From Mesorhizobium_K sp040049215 (GTDB taxonomy: Bacteria > Pseudomonadota > Alphaproteobacteria > Rhizobiales > Rhizobiaceae): 64,000 nucleotides of DNA. The notes under the pieces are model-generated. The model was not told the DNA's origin and searched no databases. It saw only the letters and a list, made by a program, of their open reading frames with translations. Shown piece after piece: positions 50,334 to 59,234 of this stretch; positions within the stretch are counted from its first letter, which is position 1, and the number at the start of each line of letters is the position of its first letter. The translations under genes and the position numbers were made by a program. The stretch spans positions 558,001-622,000 of the forward strand of contig NZ_JBDZDN010000002.1 in assembly GCF_040049215.1 (NCBI RefSeq), read 5' to 3'.

Positions 50334-50713
50334 TCGTGGCGGGCATCGGCAGCCGCAAGGGCGTCAGCGCGACCGAGGTGGTCGCGGCGATCGAGGCGAC
50401 GCTGAAAGAGCATGGACTGACGAAGGCGGCGCTTTCGCTGCTCGCGACGGCGCGCATGAAACGCGACGAGGCCGGGATCATCGCTGCGGGCGCGGCGCTG
50501 AATGTTCCGCTGATCCTCGTCGACGATGAGGTGCTCAGGGATATGTCCGCCAAGACACTCAGTCATTCCGACGCATCGCTGGCGGCCGCCGGCGTCGGAT
50601 CAGTCTCCGAGGCGGCGGCACTGGCGGCGGCAGGGGAAGGTGCGCGGCTGGCGAGGCCCCGCATCGCGGTCGGGGCTGTTACCTGCGCCCTCGCCTTCGG
50701 TGGCGACATATGA
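50330..50713 (+). CDS. cobE: CobE / CbiG C-terminal-like protein
   Basis: A 127-residue protein matching CobE, the homologue of the C-terminal domain of CbiG: IVAGIGSRKGVSATEVVAAI at the start and SDASLAAAGVGSVSEAAAL near the end. CobE is needed for efficient aerobic B12 synthesis and is thought to act with the acetyl-releasing step, but its exact role is unclear. A GTG overlapping the cobL stop (GTGA) is the probable start; an ATG at 50300 would add ten residues. Confidence 0.9.
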   Translation: MIVAGIGSRKGVSATEVVAAIEATLKEHGLTKAALSLLATARMKRDEAGIIAAGAALNVPLILVDDEVLRDMSAKTLSHSDASLAAAGVGSVSEAAALAAAGEGARLARPRIAVGAVTCALAFGGDI

Positions 50714-51474
50714 CCGTGCATTTCATCGGCGCGGGGCCGGGCGCGGCCGACCTGATCACCGTGCGCGGGCGCGACCTCATCGCCGCCTGCCCGGTCTGCC
50801 TTCATGCCGGCTCGATCGTGTCGCCGGAACTACTGCAATACTGCCCGGCCGGCGCGCGCGTCGTGGATACGGCGCCGCTGTCGCTCGACGAGATCGAGGC
50901 CGAATATGTCGCCGCGCACGAGGCCGGCAAGGATGTCGCGCGGCTGCATTCGGGCGACCTGTCCGTATGGAGCGCGGTGGCCGAGCAGATCAGGCGGCTG
51001 GAGCGCCTGGGCATCCCCTATACGCTGACGCCCGGCGTGCCCTCCTTCGCGGCGGCGGCGGCGGCACTCGGCCGCGAGCTGACGATCCCGGAAGTGGCGC
51101 AGTCGCTGGTGCTGACCAGGGTTTCGGGCCGCGCCTCGAAGATGCCTGCTGGCGAGACGCTGAAAAACTTCGGCGCAACCGGAGCGACGCTGGCGATCCA
51201 TCTGGCGATCCATGCGATCCATGACATCGTCGAACAACTCACGCCGCTCTATGGGGCCGACTGTCCGGTGGCGGTGGTGTTCAGGGCGTCGTGGCCGGAC
51301 GAGCGGATCGTGCGCGGGACGCTTGATGACATCGAGGCGAAGCTGGCGGCCGATCCGATCGAACGCACCGCGATCGTCTTCGTCGGGCGCGGGCTGGGCG
51401 CGGAGGATTTTCGCGAGAGTTCGCTCTACGACGCCTATTACCAGCGCCGGTTTCGCGGGCGGGACACGCTATGA
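50710..51474 (+). CDS. cobM: Precorrin-4 C11-methyltransferase
   Basis: CobM methylates C11 of precorrin-4. The 254-residue methylase shows VHFIGAGPGAADLITVRG, LHAGSIVSPELL, RLHSGDLSVWSAVAEQ and PGVPSFAAAAAALGRELT, all close to the family pattern. The start overlaps cobE (ATGA). The last 37 bases overlap the convergent cbiD. Confidence 0.95.
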   Translation: MTVHFIGAGPGAADLITVRGRDLIAACPVCLHAGSIVSPELLQYCPAGARVVDTAPLSLDEIEAEYVAAHEAGKDVARLHSGDLSVWSAVAEQIRRLERLGIPYTLTPGVPSFAAAAAALGRELTIPEVAQSLVLTRVSGRASKMPAGETLKNFGATGATLAIHLAIHAIHDIVEQLTPLYGADCPVAVVFRASWPDERIVRGTLDDIEAKLAADPIERTAIVFVGRGLGAEDFRESSLYDAYYQRRFRGRDTL

Positions 51475-52598
51475 GCGGCAGCGAAGTCCTTCCGCCCCAT
51501 CAGTTCGCCGTCGCGGTTGAAGACGAGCAGTTCGAGTTCGATGCCGGTGCCCTTGAGCACGGCGGCCGCGGTGGTCCATGCCCGGGAGGCGATGGCGTCG
51601 CCGACGGGAATGCCCTCGGCGGTCGCTTCGGAAAAAGCCTCGGCCACCGTATTGGCAGAACGGATGCGCGCCGCCAGTTCGTCCGACGCGCCGGCCTCGA
51701 TCGCCACCGCCGCCAACGCGTCGAGATCGGCCATGCCGCGCTTGGAATGAACGTCCAGCAGGCCCTGCGCGAGCTTGGTCATCTTGGCGACGCCGCCAGC
51801 GATCGTGACACGCGGCACCGGGTGGTCGCGGATGTATTTCAGCATGCCGCCGACGAAATCGCCCATGTCGATGAGCTGCACCTCGTGCAGGCCGTGGAGC
51901 TTTTGCGCCGCAAGCTCGGAGGCGTTGCCGGTGGCTCCCGAGACATGGGTGAACCCCATGGCGCGCGCGACGTCGACGCCGCGATGGATGGAGTGAATCC
52001 AGGACGAGCAGGAGTACGGGATGACGATGCCCGTCGTGCCGAGGATGGAAATGCCGCCCAGAATGCCGAGACGCGGGTTGAGCGTGCGTTCGGCCATCTT
52101 CGCGCCATCCGGCACGGAAATCTCGACCTCGATGTCAGCGGCCTCTCCGGCCGCCTCGCGCACGGAAGCCGCGATCATCTTGCGCGGCACCGGATTGATG
52201 GCTGGTTCGCCGGGCGGGATCGGCAGGCCGGGCCGCGTGACCAGGCCGACGCCCTCGCCGCGAACATAGGTGACGCCGGTGCCGGGCTTGCCGGGCCGCA
52301 CCGTGGCGGTGACAACAGCGCCGTGGGTGACATCGGGATCGTCGCCGGCGTCCTTGACGATCGCGGCGATGGCGGATCCGTCACGGAGGTCGTGGCGGGC
52401 GAGCGCGAAGGCGACGCGACGGCCCGAGGGCAGCGCGATCTCGACCGGGTCGGGGAACGCGCCAGACACCAGCGCCGCTGCCGCGGCCTTGGCGGCGGCC
52501 GCGGCGCAGGCGCCGGTGGTCCAGCCGCGTTTGAGGGGTCCCTGGGGGGGTTCGTCTTCCATCGAGCGATCTATAGGCGTGAGTGGTGCGTCAGTCAT
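51438..52598 (-). CDS. cbiD: Cobalt-precorrin-5B C1-methyltransferase
   Basis: CbiD methylates C1 of (cobalt-)precorrin-5B; in the aerobic route this is normally done by CobF. The 386-residue product has KRGWTTGACAAAAAKAA at the start, the motif LNPRLGILGGISILGTTGIV (in part: GGISILGTTGIV) and MGDFVGGMLKYIR. CobF is not in the window, so CbiD probably does C1 methylation here. The start is uncertain: ATG 52598 leaves 17 bases to the divergent cobA, while ATG 52562 lies further in and also precedes the domain. The gene is inverted relative to its neighbours. Confidence 0.92.
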   Translation of the reverse strand: MTDAPLTPIDRSMEDEPPQGPLKRGWTTGACAAAAAKAAAAALVSGAFPDPVEIALPSGRRVAFALARHDLRDGSAIAAIVKDAGDDPDVTHGAVVTATVRPGKPGTGVTYVRGEGVGLVTRPGLPIPPGEPAINPVPRKMIAASVREAAGEAADIEVEISVPDGAKMAERTLNPRLGILGGISILGTTGIVIPYSCSSWIHSIHRGVDVARAMGFTHVSGATGNASELAAQKLHGLHEVQLIDMGDFVGGMLKYIRDHPVPRVTIAGGVAKMTKLAQGLLDVHSKRGMADLDALAAVAIEAGASDELAARIRSANTVAEAFSEATAEGIPVGDAIASRAWTTAAAVLKGTGIELELLVFNRDGELMGRKDFAAAHSVSRPRNRRW

Positions 52599-52615
52599 CG
52601 AAGAAAGCAGCAAGG

Positions 52616-53407
52616 ATGAGTGGGAAAGCCTTCCTTGAACAGGCGGTCGCGCGGCTGGCGCATGACGGCCCAGAGCTCAAGCCCGGCCATGTGTGGCTGG
52701 CCGGCGCCGGCCCCGGCGATCCGGGGCTGCTGACGCTCGACGTTCTTTCGGCACTCGCGCAGGCCGACGCGCTGGTGCACGACGCGCTGGTTTCGGACAA
52801 GGTGGTCGCGGTGGGGAGCCAGGCCGAAAAATTCTTCGTGGGAAAACGCGGCGGACGGCTGTCGATCCCGCAGGGCGAGATCAACGCGCTGCTGGTGCGG
52901 CTGGCGAAGGAGGGCCGCAAGGTCGTGCGGCTGAAGGGCGGGCACCCGCTGGTCTTCGCGCGCGGCGGCGAGGAGGCGCTGGCTCTTGCCGCGGAAAGCA
53001 TCCCGTTCCGGGTACTGTCGGGCGTGACCTCGGCCTTCGGCGGGCTCGCCTCGGCGGGCATCCCGGCGACGATGCGCGGCGTCAACGGCGCGGTGATTCT
53101 CGCGACCGGTTTTGCCGCGCAGAGCGACGACCGGCCGGACTGGGCCGCCCTTGCCCGCACCGGCCAGCCGATCGTGATCTACATGGGCCTCACGCATATG
53201 GCCGATACGGTCGAGGCGCTGAAGGCCGGCGGTCTCGCCGAAGACACGCCGGCGGCGCTGGTGGAGAACGCGACGCTGCCCGGGGAGCGCACGGTGGTGG
53301 CTACGCTGGGCACGCTGGTCGAGGCGGCGGCGTGGGAGCGCATCGTGTCCCCTGCCCTGATCGTGATCGGGCACATCGTCTCGCTGCGGGAAAAGTTCGG
53401 GCGATGA
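52616..53407 (+). CDS. cobA: Uroporphyrinogen-III C-methyltransferase
   Basis: CobA methylates uroporphyrinogen III at C2 and C7 to make precorrin-2, the first committed step. The 263-residue protein has VWLAGAGPGDPGLLTL, ADALVHDALVS, GKRGG and a SAM-site region LKGGHPLVFARGGEEAL; the usual family text is GGDPF, so Asp is replaced by His here. PGVTS is replaced by SGVTSAFGGLASAGIP. I take the ATG at 52616, although a GTG at 52583 is in frame. The stop overlaps cobB (ATGA). Confidence 0.92.
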   Translation: MSGKAFLEQAVARLAHDGPELKPGHVWLAGAGPGDPGLLTLDVLSALAQADALVHDALVSDKVVAVGSQAEKFFVGKRGGRLSIPQGEINALLVRLAKEGRKVVRLKGGHPLVFARGGEEALALAAESIPFRVLSGVTSAFGGLASAGIPATMRGVNGAVILATGFAAQSDDRPDWAALARTGQPIVIYMGLTHMADTVEALKAGGLAEDTPAALVENATLPGERTVVATLGTLVEAAAWERIVSPALIVIGHIVSLREKFGR

Positions 53408-54723
53408 GCGCGCGCGCGATCATCATCGGCGCGCCGCGCTCGGGCTCCGGAAAAACTTCGGTGACCATCGGCCTGCTGCGGGCGCTGAGGCGGCGCGGCA
53501 TCGCCGTCGCCGGCGCGAAATCCGGGCCGGATTATATCGACCCGGGCTTCCACAAGGCGGCGACGGGACGCGACGGCGTGAACCTCGACAGCTGGGCGAT
53601 GCCGCCGGGCCTGCTCGGCGCCCTGGCTGCGGAGGCGGCAAACGATGCGGATGCGGTTGTGATCGAAAGCGCGATGGGGCTGTTCGACGGCATCCCGGCC
53701 GAGCCGGGGCGTTCGGGCGCGGCGGCCGACCTCGCCAGGCTCTACGGCCTGCCGGTGCTTTTGGTGCTCGACGTGTCCGGACAGTCGCAGACTGCGGCGG
53801 CCATCGCCAAGGGGTTTGCCACGTATGATCCTCAGGTGAGGATCGCCGGCGTCGTGCTCAACCGGCTGGGCAGCGAGCGGCATCGCAAGCTGGCCGGCGA
53901 TGCGATCGAGGCGCTGGGCATTCCCGTGGTCGGCGCGGTGATGCGCGACCCTACCCTCACCCTGCCCGAACGGCATCTCGGGCTGGTGCAGGCGGGCGAG
54001 CACGCGGACATCGACACGCATATCGAGCGGCTGGCGGATGTCATGGAGCGCTCGCTGGATATCGACAGGGTGCTTGGCCTGATGATGCCGCTGGAGCCGC
54101 AGGGCGGCGATTTTTCCGCCGCGCTGCCGCCGCCGGGTCAACGCATCGCGCTGGCCGACGATCAGGCGTTCAGCTTCCTCTACCCGCATGTGGCAAGGCA
54201 CTGGCGCAAGGCCGGGGCGGAGATCGTGCCGTTCTCGCCGCTCGCCGACGAAGGGCCGAATCAAAGCTGCGACGTCTGCTGGCTGCCGGGCGGCTATCCC
54301 GAACTGCATGCCGGACGACTCGCAGCCGCCGGGAATTTCCGCGCCGGGCTGCGGGAGTTCGCGGAGAACAGGCCGGTGCATGGAGAGTGCGGCGGCTTCA
54401 TGGTGCTAGGTGAAGGGCTGGTGGATGCGGATGGCGAGCGGCACCAGATGCTCGGCCTGCTTTCCCACGCAACCAGCTTCGCCAGGCGCAAGATGAATCT
54501 CGGCTACCGGCGCGCGAAGCTGACGGCTGACTCCGCGCTCGGCCCTGCGGGGTCGCAAGTGCGCGGCCACGAGTTCCACTACGCGCAGATGATCGAGCCG
54601 CGAACGGACGAGCCGCTCGTCGAGATCGCCGACGGCCAGGGCAATCCGCTAGGGCTCTCGGGCGGGCGGCGCGGGCTGGTCAGCGGCACATTCTTCCACG
54701 CCATCGCGAGGACCTCTACATGA
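53404..54723 (+). CDS. cobB: Hydrogenobyrinic acid a,c-diamide synthase
   Basis: CobB amidates the a and c side chains of hydrogenobyrinic acid, using ATP and glutamine, before cobalt insertion. The 439-residue product has the N-terminal P-loop GAPRSGSGKTS and KSGPDYIDPGFH, and a C-terminal class I glutamine amidotransferase domain with LPGGYPELHA and the catalytic Cys in VHGECGGFMVLG. The start overlaps cobA and the stop overlaps cobS (ATGA), so all four genes form one unit. Confidence 0.95.
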   Translation: MSARAIIIGAPRSGSGKTSVTIGLLRALRRRGIAVAGAKSGPDYIDPGFHKAATGRDGVNLDSWAMPPGLLGALAAEAANDADAVVIESAMGLFDGIPAEPGRSGAAADLARLYGLPVLLVLDVSGQSQTAAAIAKGFATYDPQVRIAGVVLNRLGSERHRKLAGDAIEALGIPVVGAVMRDPTLTLPERHLGLVQAGEHADIDTHIERLADVMERSLDIDRVLGLMMPLEPQGGDFSAALPPPGQRIALADDQAFSFLYPHVARHWRKAGAEIVPFSPLADEGPNQSCDVCWLPGGYPELHAGRLAAAGNFRAGLREFAENRPVHGECGGFMVLGEGLVDADGERHQMLGLLSHATSFARRKMNLGYRRAKLTADSALGPAGSQVRGHEFHYAQMIEPRTDEPLVEIADGQGNPLGLSGGRRGLVSGTFFHAIARTST

Positions 54724-55475
54724 CGCCGCGCCGGATCGCCGACGACATCGCCTTATGCCTCGTCTTCTTCACGCGGCTGCCGCTGCCGCGCCTCGAGTTC
54801 GGCGCGCGCACGCTGGCGCAGGCGATCTGGGCGGCGCCGCTCGCCGGCGTCGCGGTGGCGGTGGCGGCAAGCGTGGTGCATGCGGCTGCAAGCGCGGCCG
54901 GATTGTCGCCGGAAGTCGCGGCCGCGCTGGCGCTCGCCGCAGCGATGCTGACGACAGGCTGCCTGCACGAGGACGGGCTGTCGGACGTGGCCGACGGGTT
55001 CGGCGGCGGCAAGACGCGCGAGCAGAAGCTCGACATCATGCGCGACAGCCGCATCGGCGCCTACGGTGCGGCGGCGCTGATGCTGTCGGCGCTGATCCGC
55101 TGGAGCGCGCTGGTCCAGCTCGGCAACCCGTTTTTCGTGTTCTGCGGGCTCGCCGCGGCGCATGCGGCATCGCGCGCGCTACTGCCAGCCTTCATGCATC
55201 TCGTTCCGCCTGCCAGGCAGGACGGGCTCGCCGCCGGCGCTGGTACCGTGGCGGCGGACACGGCAATGACAGCGCTGGCGACCGGCGCGGTGGCGCTGCT
55301 GGCGCTCGGGGTTTCAGGGCTGGCCGCAGCCGCTTTCCTTCTCGCCCTCGTCTTCTACGGCTTTCGCGCGCTTTGCCTGCGCCAGATCGGCGGGCAGACG
55401 GGCGATACGCTGGGTGCGCTTCAGCAGCTCGGCGAGATCGCCGTGCTGCTGGTCGCGGCGGCCATCCTCACCTGA
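54720..55475 (+). CDS. cobS: Adenosylcobinamide-GDP ribazoletransferase
   Basis: An inner-membrane enzyme that joins adenosylcobinamide-GDP to alpha-ribazole (phosphate) to finish cobalamin (CobV in Pseudomonas naming). The 251-residue product shows the family site LHEDGLSDVADGFGGG (about 80-95), DIMRDSRIGAYGAAAL and several hydrophobic helices in the second half. It is not the cobaltochelatase subunit also called CobS in some species. Confidence 0.94.
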   Translation: MTPRRIADDIALCLVFFTRLPLPRLEFGARTLAQAIWAAPLAGVAVAVAASVVHAAASAAGLSPEVAAALALAAAMLTTGCLHEDGLSDVADGFGGGKTREQKLDIMRDSRIGAYGAAALMLSALIRWSALVQLGNPFFVFCGLAAAHAASRALLPAFMHLVPPARQDGLAAGAGTVAADTAMTALATGAVALLALGVSGLAAAAFLLALVFYGFRALCLRQIGGQTGDTLGALQQLGEIAVLLVAAAILT

Positions 55476-55520
55476 TTCAAACTCTCAACGCATTGACTCA
55501 AATCCGGAGCCATTTTTTCC

Positions 55521-56531
55521 ATGTCCTTCAAATCCTTCGATGAACTGCGCGCGGCCTGCACGAACCTCTGGCCCGGCGACGAGGTGGCAGCGAAGGCCGC
55601 CCTCGCCCGCCAGGACACGCTGACCAAGCCGCAAGGCAGCCTCGGCCGGCTGGAAGAGATCGCTGCCTGGCTGGCGCGCTGGCAGGGCCGCGCCATGCCG
55701 AAGCTGGACAAGGTGCAGGTGGTGGTGTTCGCGGGTTCTCATGGCGTCACCGCGCAGGGCGTCTCAGCCTTCCCGGCCGAGGTGACGCATCAGATGGTGG
55801 CGAATTTCGCCGCCGGCGGCGCTGCGATCAACCAGCTTGCCCGCGCGGCCGGCGCCGAACTTTCCGTGGTGCCGCTGGAGGTCGAGCGTCCCACGGGCGA
55901 CTTCACGCAGGAGACCGCGATGGACGAGGCGGATTTCCTGAAAGCCGTGTCGGCGGGCTACGCCGCCGTCGCCGAAGATGCCGACCTCGCCTGCTTCGGC
56001 GAAATGGGCATCGGCAACACGACGACGGCGGCGGCGATTGCCGCGGCGCTGTTCGGCGGCGAGCCGGCAAAGTGGGTCGGGCGCGGCACCGGCGTCGACG
56101 ACGCCGGCCTGAAGCGCAAGGCGGCGGCCATCGAAAAAGGCCTGGCGCTCCACAAGGCCGCACTCGGCGATCCGCTCAGGATAGCGGCAGCGCTCGGGGG
56201 GCGCGAGCTTGCCGCGATCATGGGCGCGACGCTTGCCGCGCGGCACAAAAAAGTTCCCGTGCTGCTCGACGGCTTCGTCTGCACGGCGGCCGCAGCACCC
56301 CTGCTAGGGCTCGACCCGGCAGGGCTGGCGCATGCGCTGGCCGGACATGTCTCGGCGGAAGCCGGCCATCGCGGGCTGCTCGCAGCACTCGGGCTGGCGC
56401 CGCTCTTCGACCTCGGCATGCGGCTCGGCGAAGGCTCCGGCGCCTGCCTGGCGGTCAACGTCGTGCGTTCGGCGCTTGCCTGCCATACCGGCATGGCGAG
56501 TTTTGCCGAAGCGGGCGTGTCGCAAGGGTAG
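55521..56531 (+). CDS. cobT: Nicotinate-nucleotide--dimethylbenzimidazole phosphoribosyltransferase
   Basis: CobT (CobU in Pseudomonas naming) makes alpha-ribazole phosphate, the lower-ligand nucleotide. The 336-residue product has TKPQGSLGRLEEIA, FAGSHGVTAQGVSAFP, GEMGIGNTTTAAAIAAALFG (in part: MGIGNTTTAAA) and the catalytic Glu in LRLGEGSGACLAV (about 310). It follows cobS after 45 bases. This is the last gene of the B12 cluster in the window. Confidence 0.95.
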   Translation: MSFKSFDELRAACTNLWPGDEVAAKAALARQDTLTKPQGSLGRLEEIAAWLARWQGRAMPKLDKVQVVVFAGSHGVTAQGVSAFPAEVTHQMVANFAAGGAAINQLARAAGAELSVVPLEVERPTGDFTQETAMDEADFLKAVSAGYAAVAEDADLACFGEMGIGNTTTAAAIAAALFGGEPAKWVGRGTGVDDAGLKRKAAAIEKGLALHKAALGDPLRIAAALGGRELAAIMGATLAARHKKVPVLLDGFVCTAAAAPLLGLDPAGLAHALAGHVSAEAGHRGLLAALGLAPLFDLGMRLGEGSGACLAVNVVRSALACHTGMASFAEAGVSQG

Positions 56532-56709
56532 GTCGCACGCGCTCTTCGGTGTCGGCACGGCGCCGGCGGCCAACGTTGTGCGCTTGGCGCCGGGAAGCGC
56601 ACGCCCCGGCTGTCGCGCCGGCCAATCTTCGGTTATGCAAAGTGCAAGTGTAGCGCTGGATGGATAGAACGGAGAGACCTATTAAAGTTTCGCAGGCAAG
56701 CAGAACGGC

Positions 56710-57897
56710 ATGATAGCCCGTCGATGCATTTTTTTCATCGGAGGTTACGAACCGAAGACGCCGAAGAGTTTTTTCGAGCGTCTTGCGCGCGAAATGCGCC
56801 GTTTCGAAGCGACCTGGGGCGTCGAGACATCGACGACGGACATCGCCCTTCCCCTTGCCGACGTCGGCAGCGTGACGGTGGTGACGTCCGCGGCAGACTC
56901 GTGGCAGGTGACCACGGACTTCCAGTTTTTCGGCCTCGATTCGATCGTCGACGCCGACGCCGCCCGGTGGCTGCCCGTGCGTGTGTTCCGCTATCTCGCC
57001 GCCTTCCTGGATTACTGGCTCAGCGGCACGGCCTTTTCGATTTTCGCAAAAAGCTGGCGGTTCGGGCTGTATTTTCTCTATCCGTTTGCCGTGACCGCCT
57101 TCTTCTTCCTGGCGGTGCTGCTTGCAGCGTCAGCCGCCTTGCGGTTTGCGAACATAGACACCCCCGCACTGCCGACGCTGATCGCCCTGCTGGCCCTCTT
57201 TCCGCTTCTGGCGACGCTGGGTAAACGATGGTCGGTCACGCATCTGATGGATCTATGGTCGTTTTCCAGGGAGTATGTCCGGGGCAGCAGGCCGGAGGCC
57301 GAGGCGCTGATGGAGCAATATGCAACAATCGCCACCGAGACGGTGAAAGCCCGGCAGTTCGACGAGATCATTTTTGTCGGGCACAGCACGGGCGGCGGTT
57401 TGATCCTCGACGTTGCGGCAAGGAGCCTCCAGGCCGATCCCGGCATGGCGAGGCGCGGCGCCGAAGTCGCCCTGCTGACGCTGGGCTCGACGGCCTTGAA
57501 GTTTGGGCTGCATCCCGCGGCGGAGGCTTACAGAACCAAGGTGCAGAGCCTGGTCGACGAAACGTCGCTCAAATGGGCAGAGTTCCAGTGCCTGATGGAC
57601 GTGATCAACTTCTACAAGACGAACCCTGTAGTCGATATGGGCTTGAGGCCGCGAGCGCAGGGCAGTCCGTCCGCCTTTCCGATCGTTCGCAAGATTCACC
57701 TGCCCCGCATGATCGGGCGCGAAATGTACAGGCGCATAAGGGGCAGGTTTTTCCGGATCCACTATCAGTTCGTTTCAGCCAACACGCGCCAATATTTTTA
57801 TGACTTTTTCCTGATCTGTTTCGGCCCGCATCCGGTGTCCGCGATACCCAACGACCCGAGCGTCGCCGTCTTTTCAGATGGGGAAGCAGTTCGATGA
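56710..57897 (+). CDS. Membrane-anchored alpha/beta-hydrolase-like protein
   Basis: A 395-residue protein I do not recognise. It starts IFFIGGYEPKTP, a small-molecule or lipase-like opening, then a soluble part, two membrane helices close together (about 115-140 and 150-170) and a C-terminal domain with the nucleophile elbow GHSTGGG (about 223-229). This combination suggests a membrane-associated serine hydrolase or lipase. It overlaps the next gene by 4 bases (ATGA), so the two are translated together. Confidence 0.55.
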   Translation: MIARRCIFFIGGYEPKTPKSFFERLAREMRRFEATWGVETSTTDIALPLADVGSVTVVTSAADSWQVTTDFQFFGLDSIVDADAARWLPVRVFRYLAAFLDYWLSGTAFSIFAKSWRFGLYFLYPFAVTAFFFLAVLLAASAALRFANIDTPALPTLIALLALFPLLATLGKRWSVTHLMDLWSFSREYVRGSRPEAEALMEQYATIATETVKARQFDEIIFVGHSTGGGLILDVAARSLQADPGMARRGAEVALLTLGSTALKFGLHPAAEAYRTKVQSLVDETSLKWAEFQCLMDVINFYKTNPVVDMGLRPRAQGSPSAFPIVRKIHLPRMIGREMYRRIRGRFFRIHYQFVSANTRQYFYDFFLICFGPHPVSAIPNDPSVAVFSDGEAVR

Positions 57898-58478
57898 CCG
57901 AGGGCGCAGCGGCGTTCATCTGGCTTGCAGGCCTCGTTGCCTGGTTCGTGATACGGCTCCCCTACCAGCGGCGCGCGCGCAGGATTCGCATCGTTGCCGC
58001 GCAGCGCACGCTGTCCGAACGCCTGGTGCTTCCGGCGGCGGGAATTGGCCTCTCGGTGATTCCGGCGTTCCATCTCGCCACAGGCGTTTTCGGATTTGCG
58101 GACTATCGTTTCCGGCCCTGGATGGGTTGGTGCGGGCTCGCCGTGGAGGTGCTTTTCCTGGCGCTGTTTTACGCCAGCCATCGCCAGCTCGGCCGCAACT
58201 GGTCGGTGACTTTGGAGATCCGGGACAAGCATCGGCTGGTCACCGATGGGCCGTATCGATATGTCCGTCATCCGATGTATTCGTCGTTCTGGCTGTGGGC
58301 GATTGCGCAGGCCTTCCTCCTGCCCAACTGGGTGGCGGGCCTGTCCGGCATCGCTGGGGTGGGCCTGCTCTATTTTGGACGTGTCGGGGCGGAGGAGGCG
58401 CTGATGCAAAAGTCCTTCGGCGACGAATACCGTTCCTACGCTGCAAGAACCGGCCGTGTCGTTCCCCGTATTTTCTAA
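57894..58478 (+). CDS. ICMT-family membrane methyltransferase
   Basis: A 194-residue membrane protein of the isoprenylcysteine carboxyl methyltransferase-like family. The hallmark is LVTDGPYRYVRHPMYSSFWLW (in part: GPYRYVRHPMY, about 118-128) and the C-terminal EEALMQKSFGDEYRSYAARTGR (in part: FGDEYRSYAARTG), around four hydrophobic segments. The substrate is unknown. It lies between two hydrolase-like proteins, so a lipid or lipid-linked substrate is a reasonable inference. Confidence 0.82.
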   Translation: MTEGAAAFIWLAGLVAWFVIRLPYQRRARRIRIVAAQRTLSERLVLPAAGIGLSVIPAFHLATGVFGFADYRFRPWMGWCGLAVEVLFLALFYASHRQLGRNWSVTLEIRDKHRLVTDGPYRYVRHPMYSSFWLWAIAQAFLLPNWVAGLSGIAGVGLLYFGRVGAEEALMQKSFGDEYRSYAARTGRVVPRIF

Positions 58479-58556
58479 CCGCTGATGCGGCTGGCAAGAA
58501 AGCCGGATTTGAAATATTCGTAGAAACCGACCGCAATAGTCCAACTGGGCAGTCGG

Positions 58557-59213
58557 ATGATCCCGTCGAGCATTTCGCTTCGTTTTTGTCTTGTCCTGGC
58601 AATCGTCCTGTGTACCGGCATCAGAGCCGATGCCTCCCAGCGGGCAGTGGCCGACGACACATACGCCGTGGCGGCTAAGGCCGCCTTCCAGGGCGACGTG
58701 TACATCCTTAGCGGCGGCTTCAGCGTCTTCTCCGCCGGCCTGGACAAACTCAGGGTGGAACTGAAAGAGAAGGGTGTTACGGCGTCGCTGGTCAGCTATC
58801 AGGGCTGGCGGGGGGTCGCACAGACGATCGTCGAGCATCGCCAAAAATATGGCCGCACGCCGGTTGTGATCATCGGTCATTCGCTGGGCGCAAACAATGC
58901 GATCCTCATTGCGAATGCCTTGAAGAAGAAGGGCATCCGGGTCGACCTGATCGTGAGCTTCGCCGCGACCGCGCCTATGATGGTGCCCTCCAATGTGCGC
59001 AATGTCGTCAACTTCTATTTCAAGTCCGGCGGATGGGGCCATGTCTTCAAGGGCGAAAGCGATTTTGCCGGCGCTTTGAACAACAAGGATATGTCCACTC
59101 AGCCGGGCATGGGCCACTTCAACCTCGACGACAGTCCGGAGCTGCACGACCAGGTGGTCCGCAACGTGCTGCGATATGTCCGCCCCGCCAAATCCACCAT
59201 GGCCGTACGGTAA
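58557..59213 (+). CDS. Secreted alpha/beta-hydrolase-like protein
   Basis: A 218-residue protein with a signal peptide (about 1-26, ending ADA) and one serine-hydrolase elbow, GHSLGANN (about 107-114). The ending GMGHFNLDDSPELH could hold the catalytic His, and the preceding Asp could complete a triad. It resembles thioesterase/lipase-like proteins of unknown substrate. It follows the methyltransferase after 78 bases on the same strand. Confidence 0.6.
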   Translation: MIPSSISLRFCLVLAIVLCTGIRADASQRAVADDTYAVAAKAAFQGDVYILSGGFSVFSAGLDKLRVELKEKGVTASLVSYQGWRGVAQTIVEHRQKYGRTPVVIIGHSLGANNAILIANALKKKGIRVDLIVSFAATAPMMVPSNVRNVVNFYFKSGGWGHVFKGESDFAGALNNKDMSTQPGMGHFNLDDSPELHDQVVRNVLRYVRPAKSTMAVR

Positions 59214-59234
59214 AACGGCTCGGGACGCCTTTGG

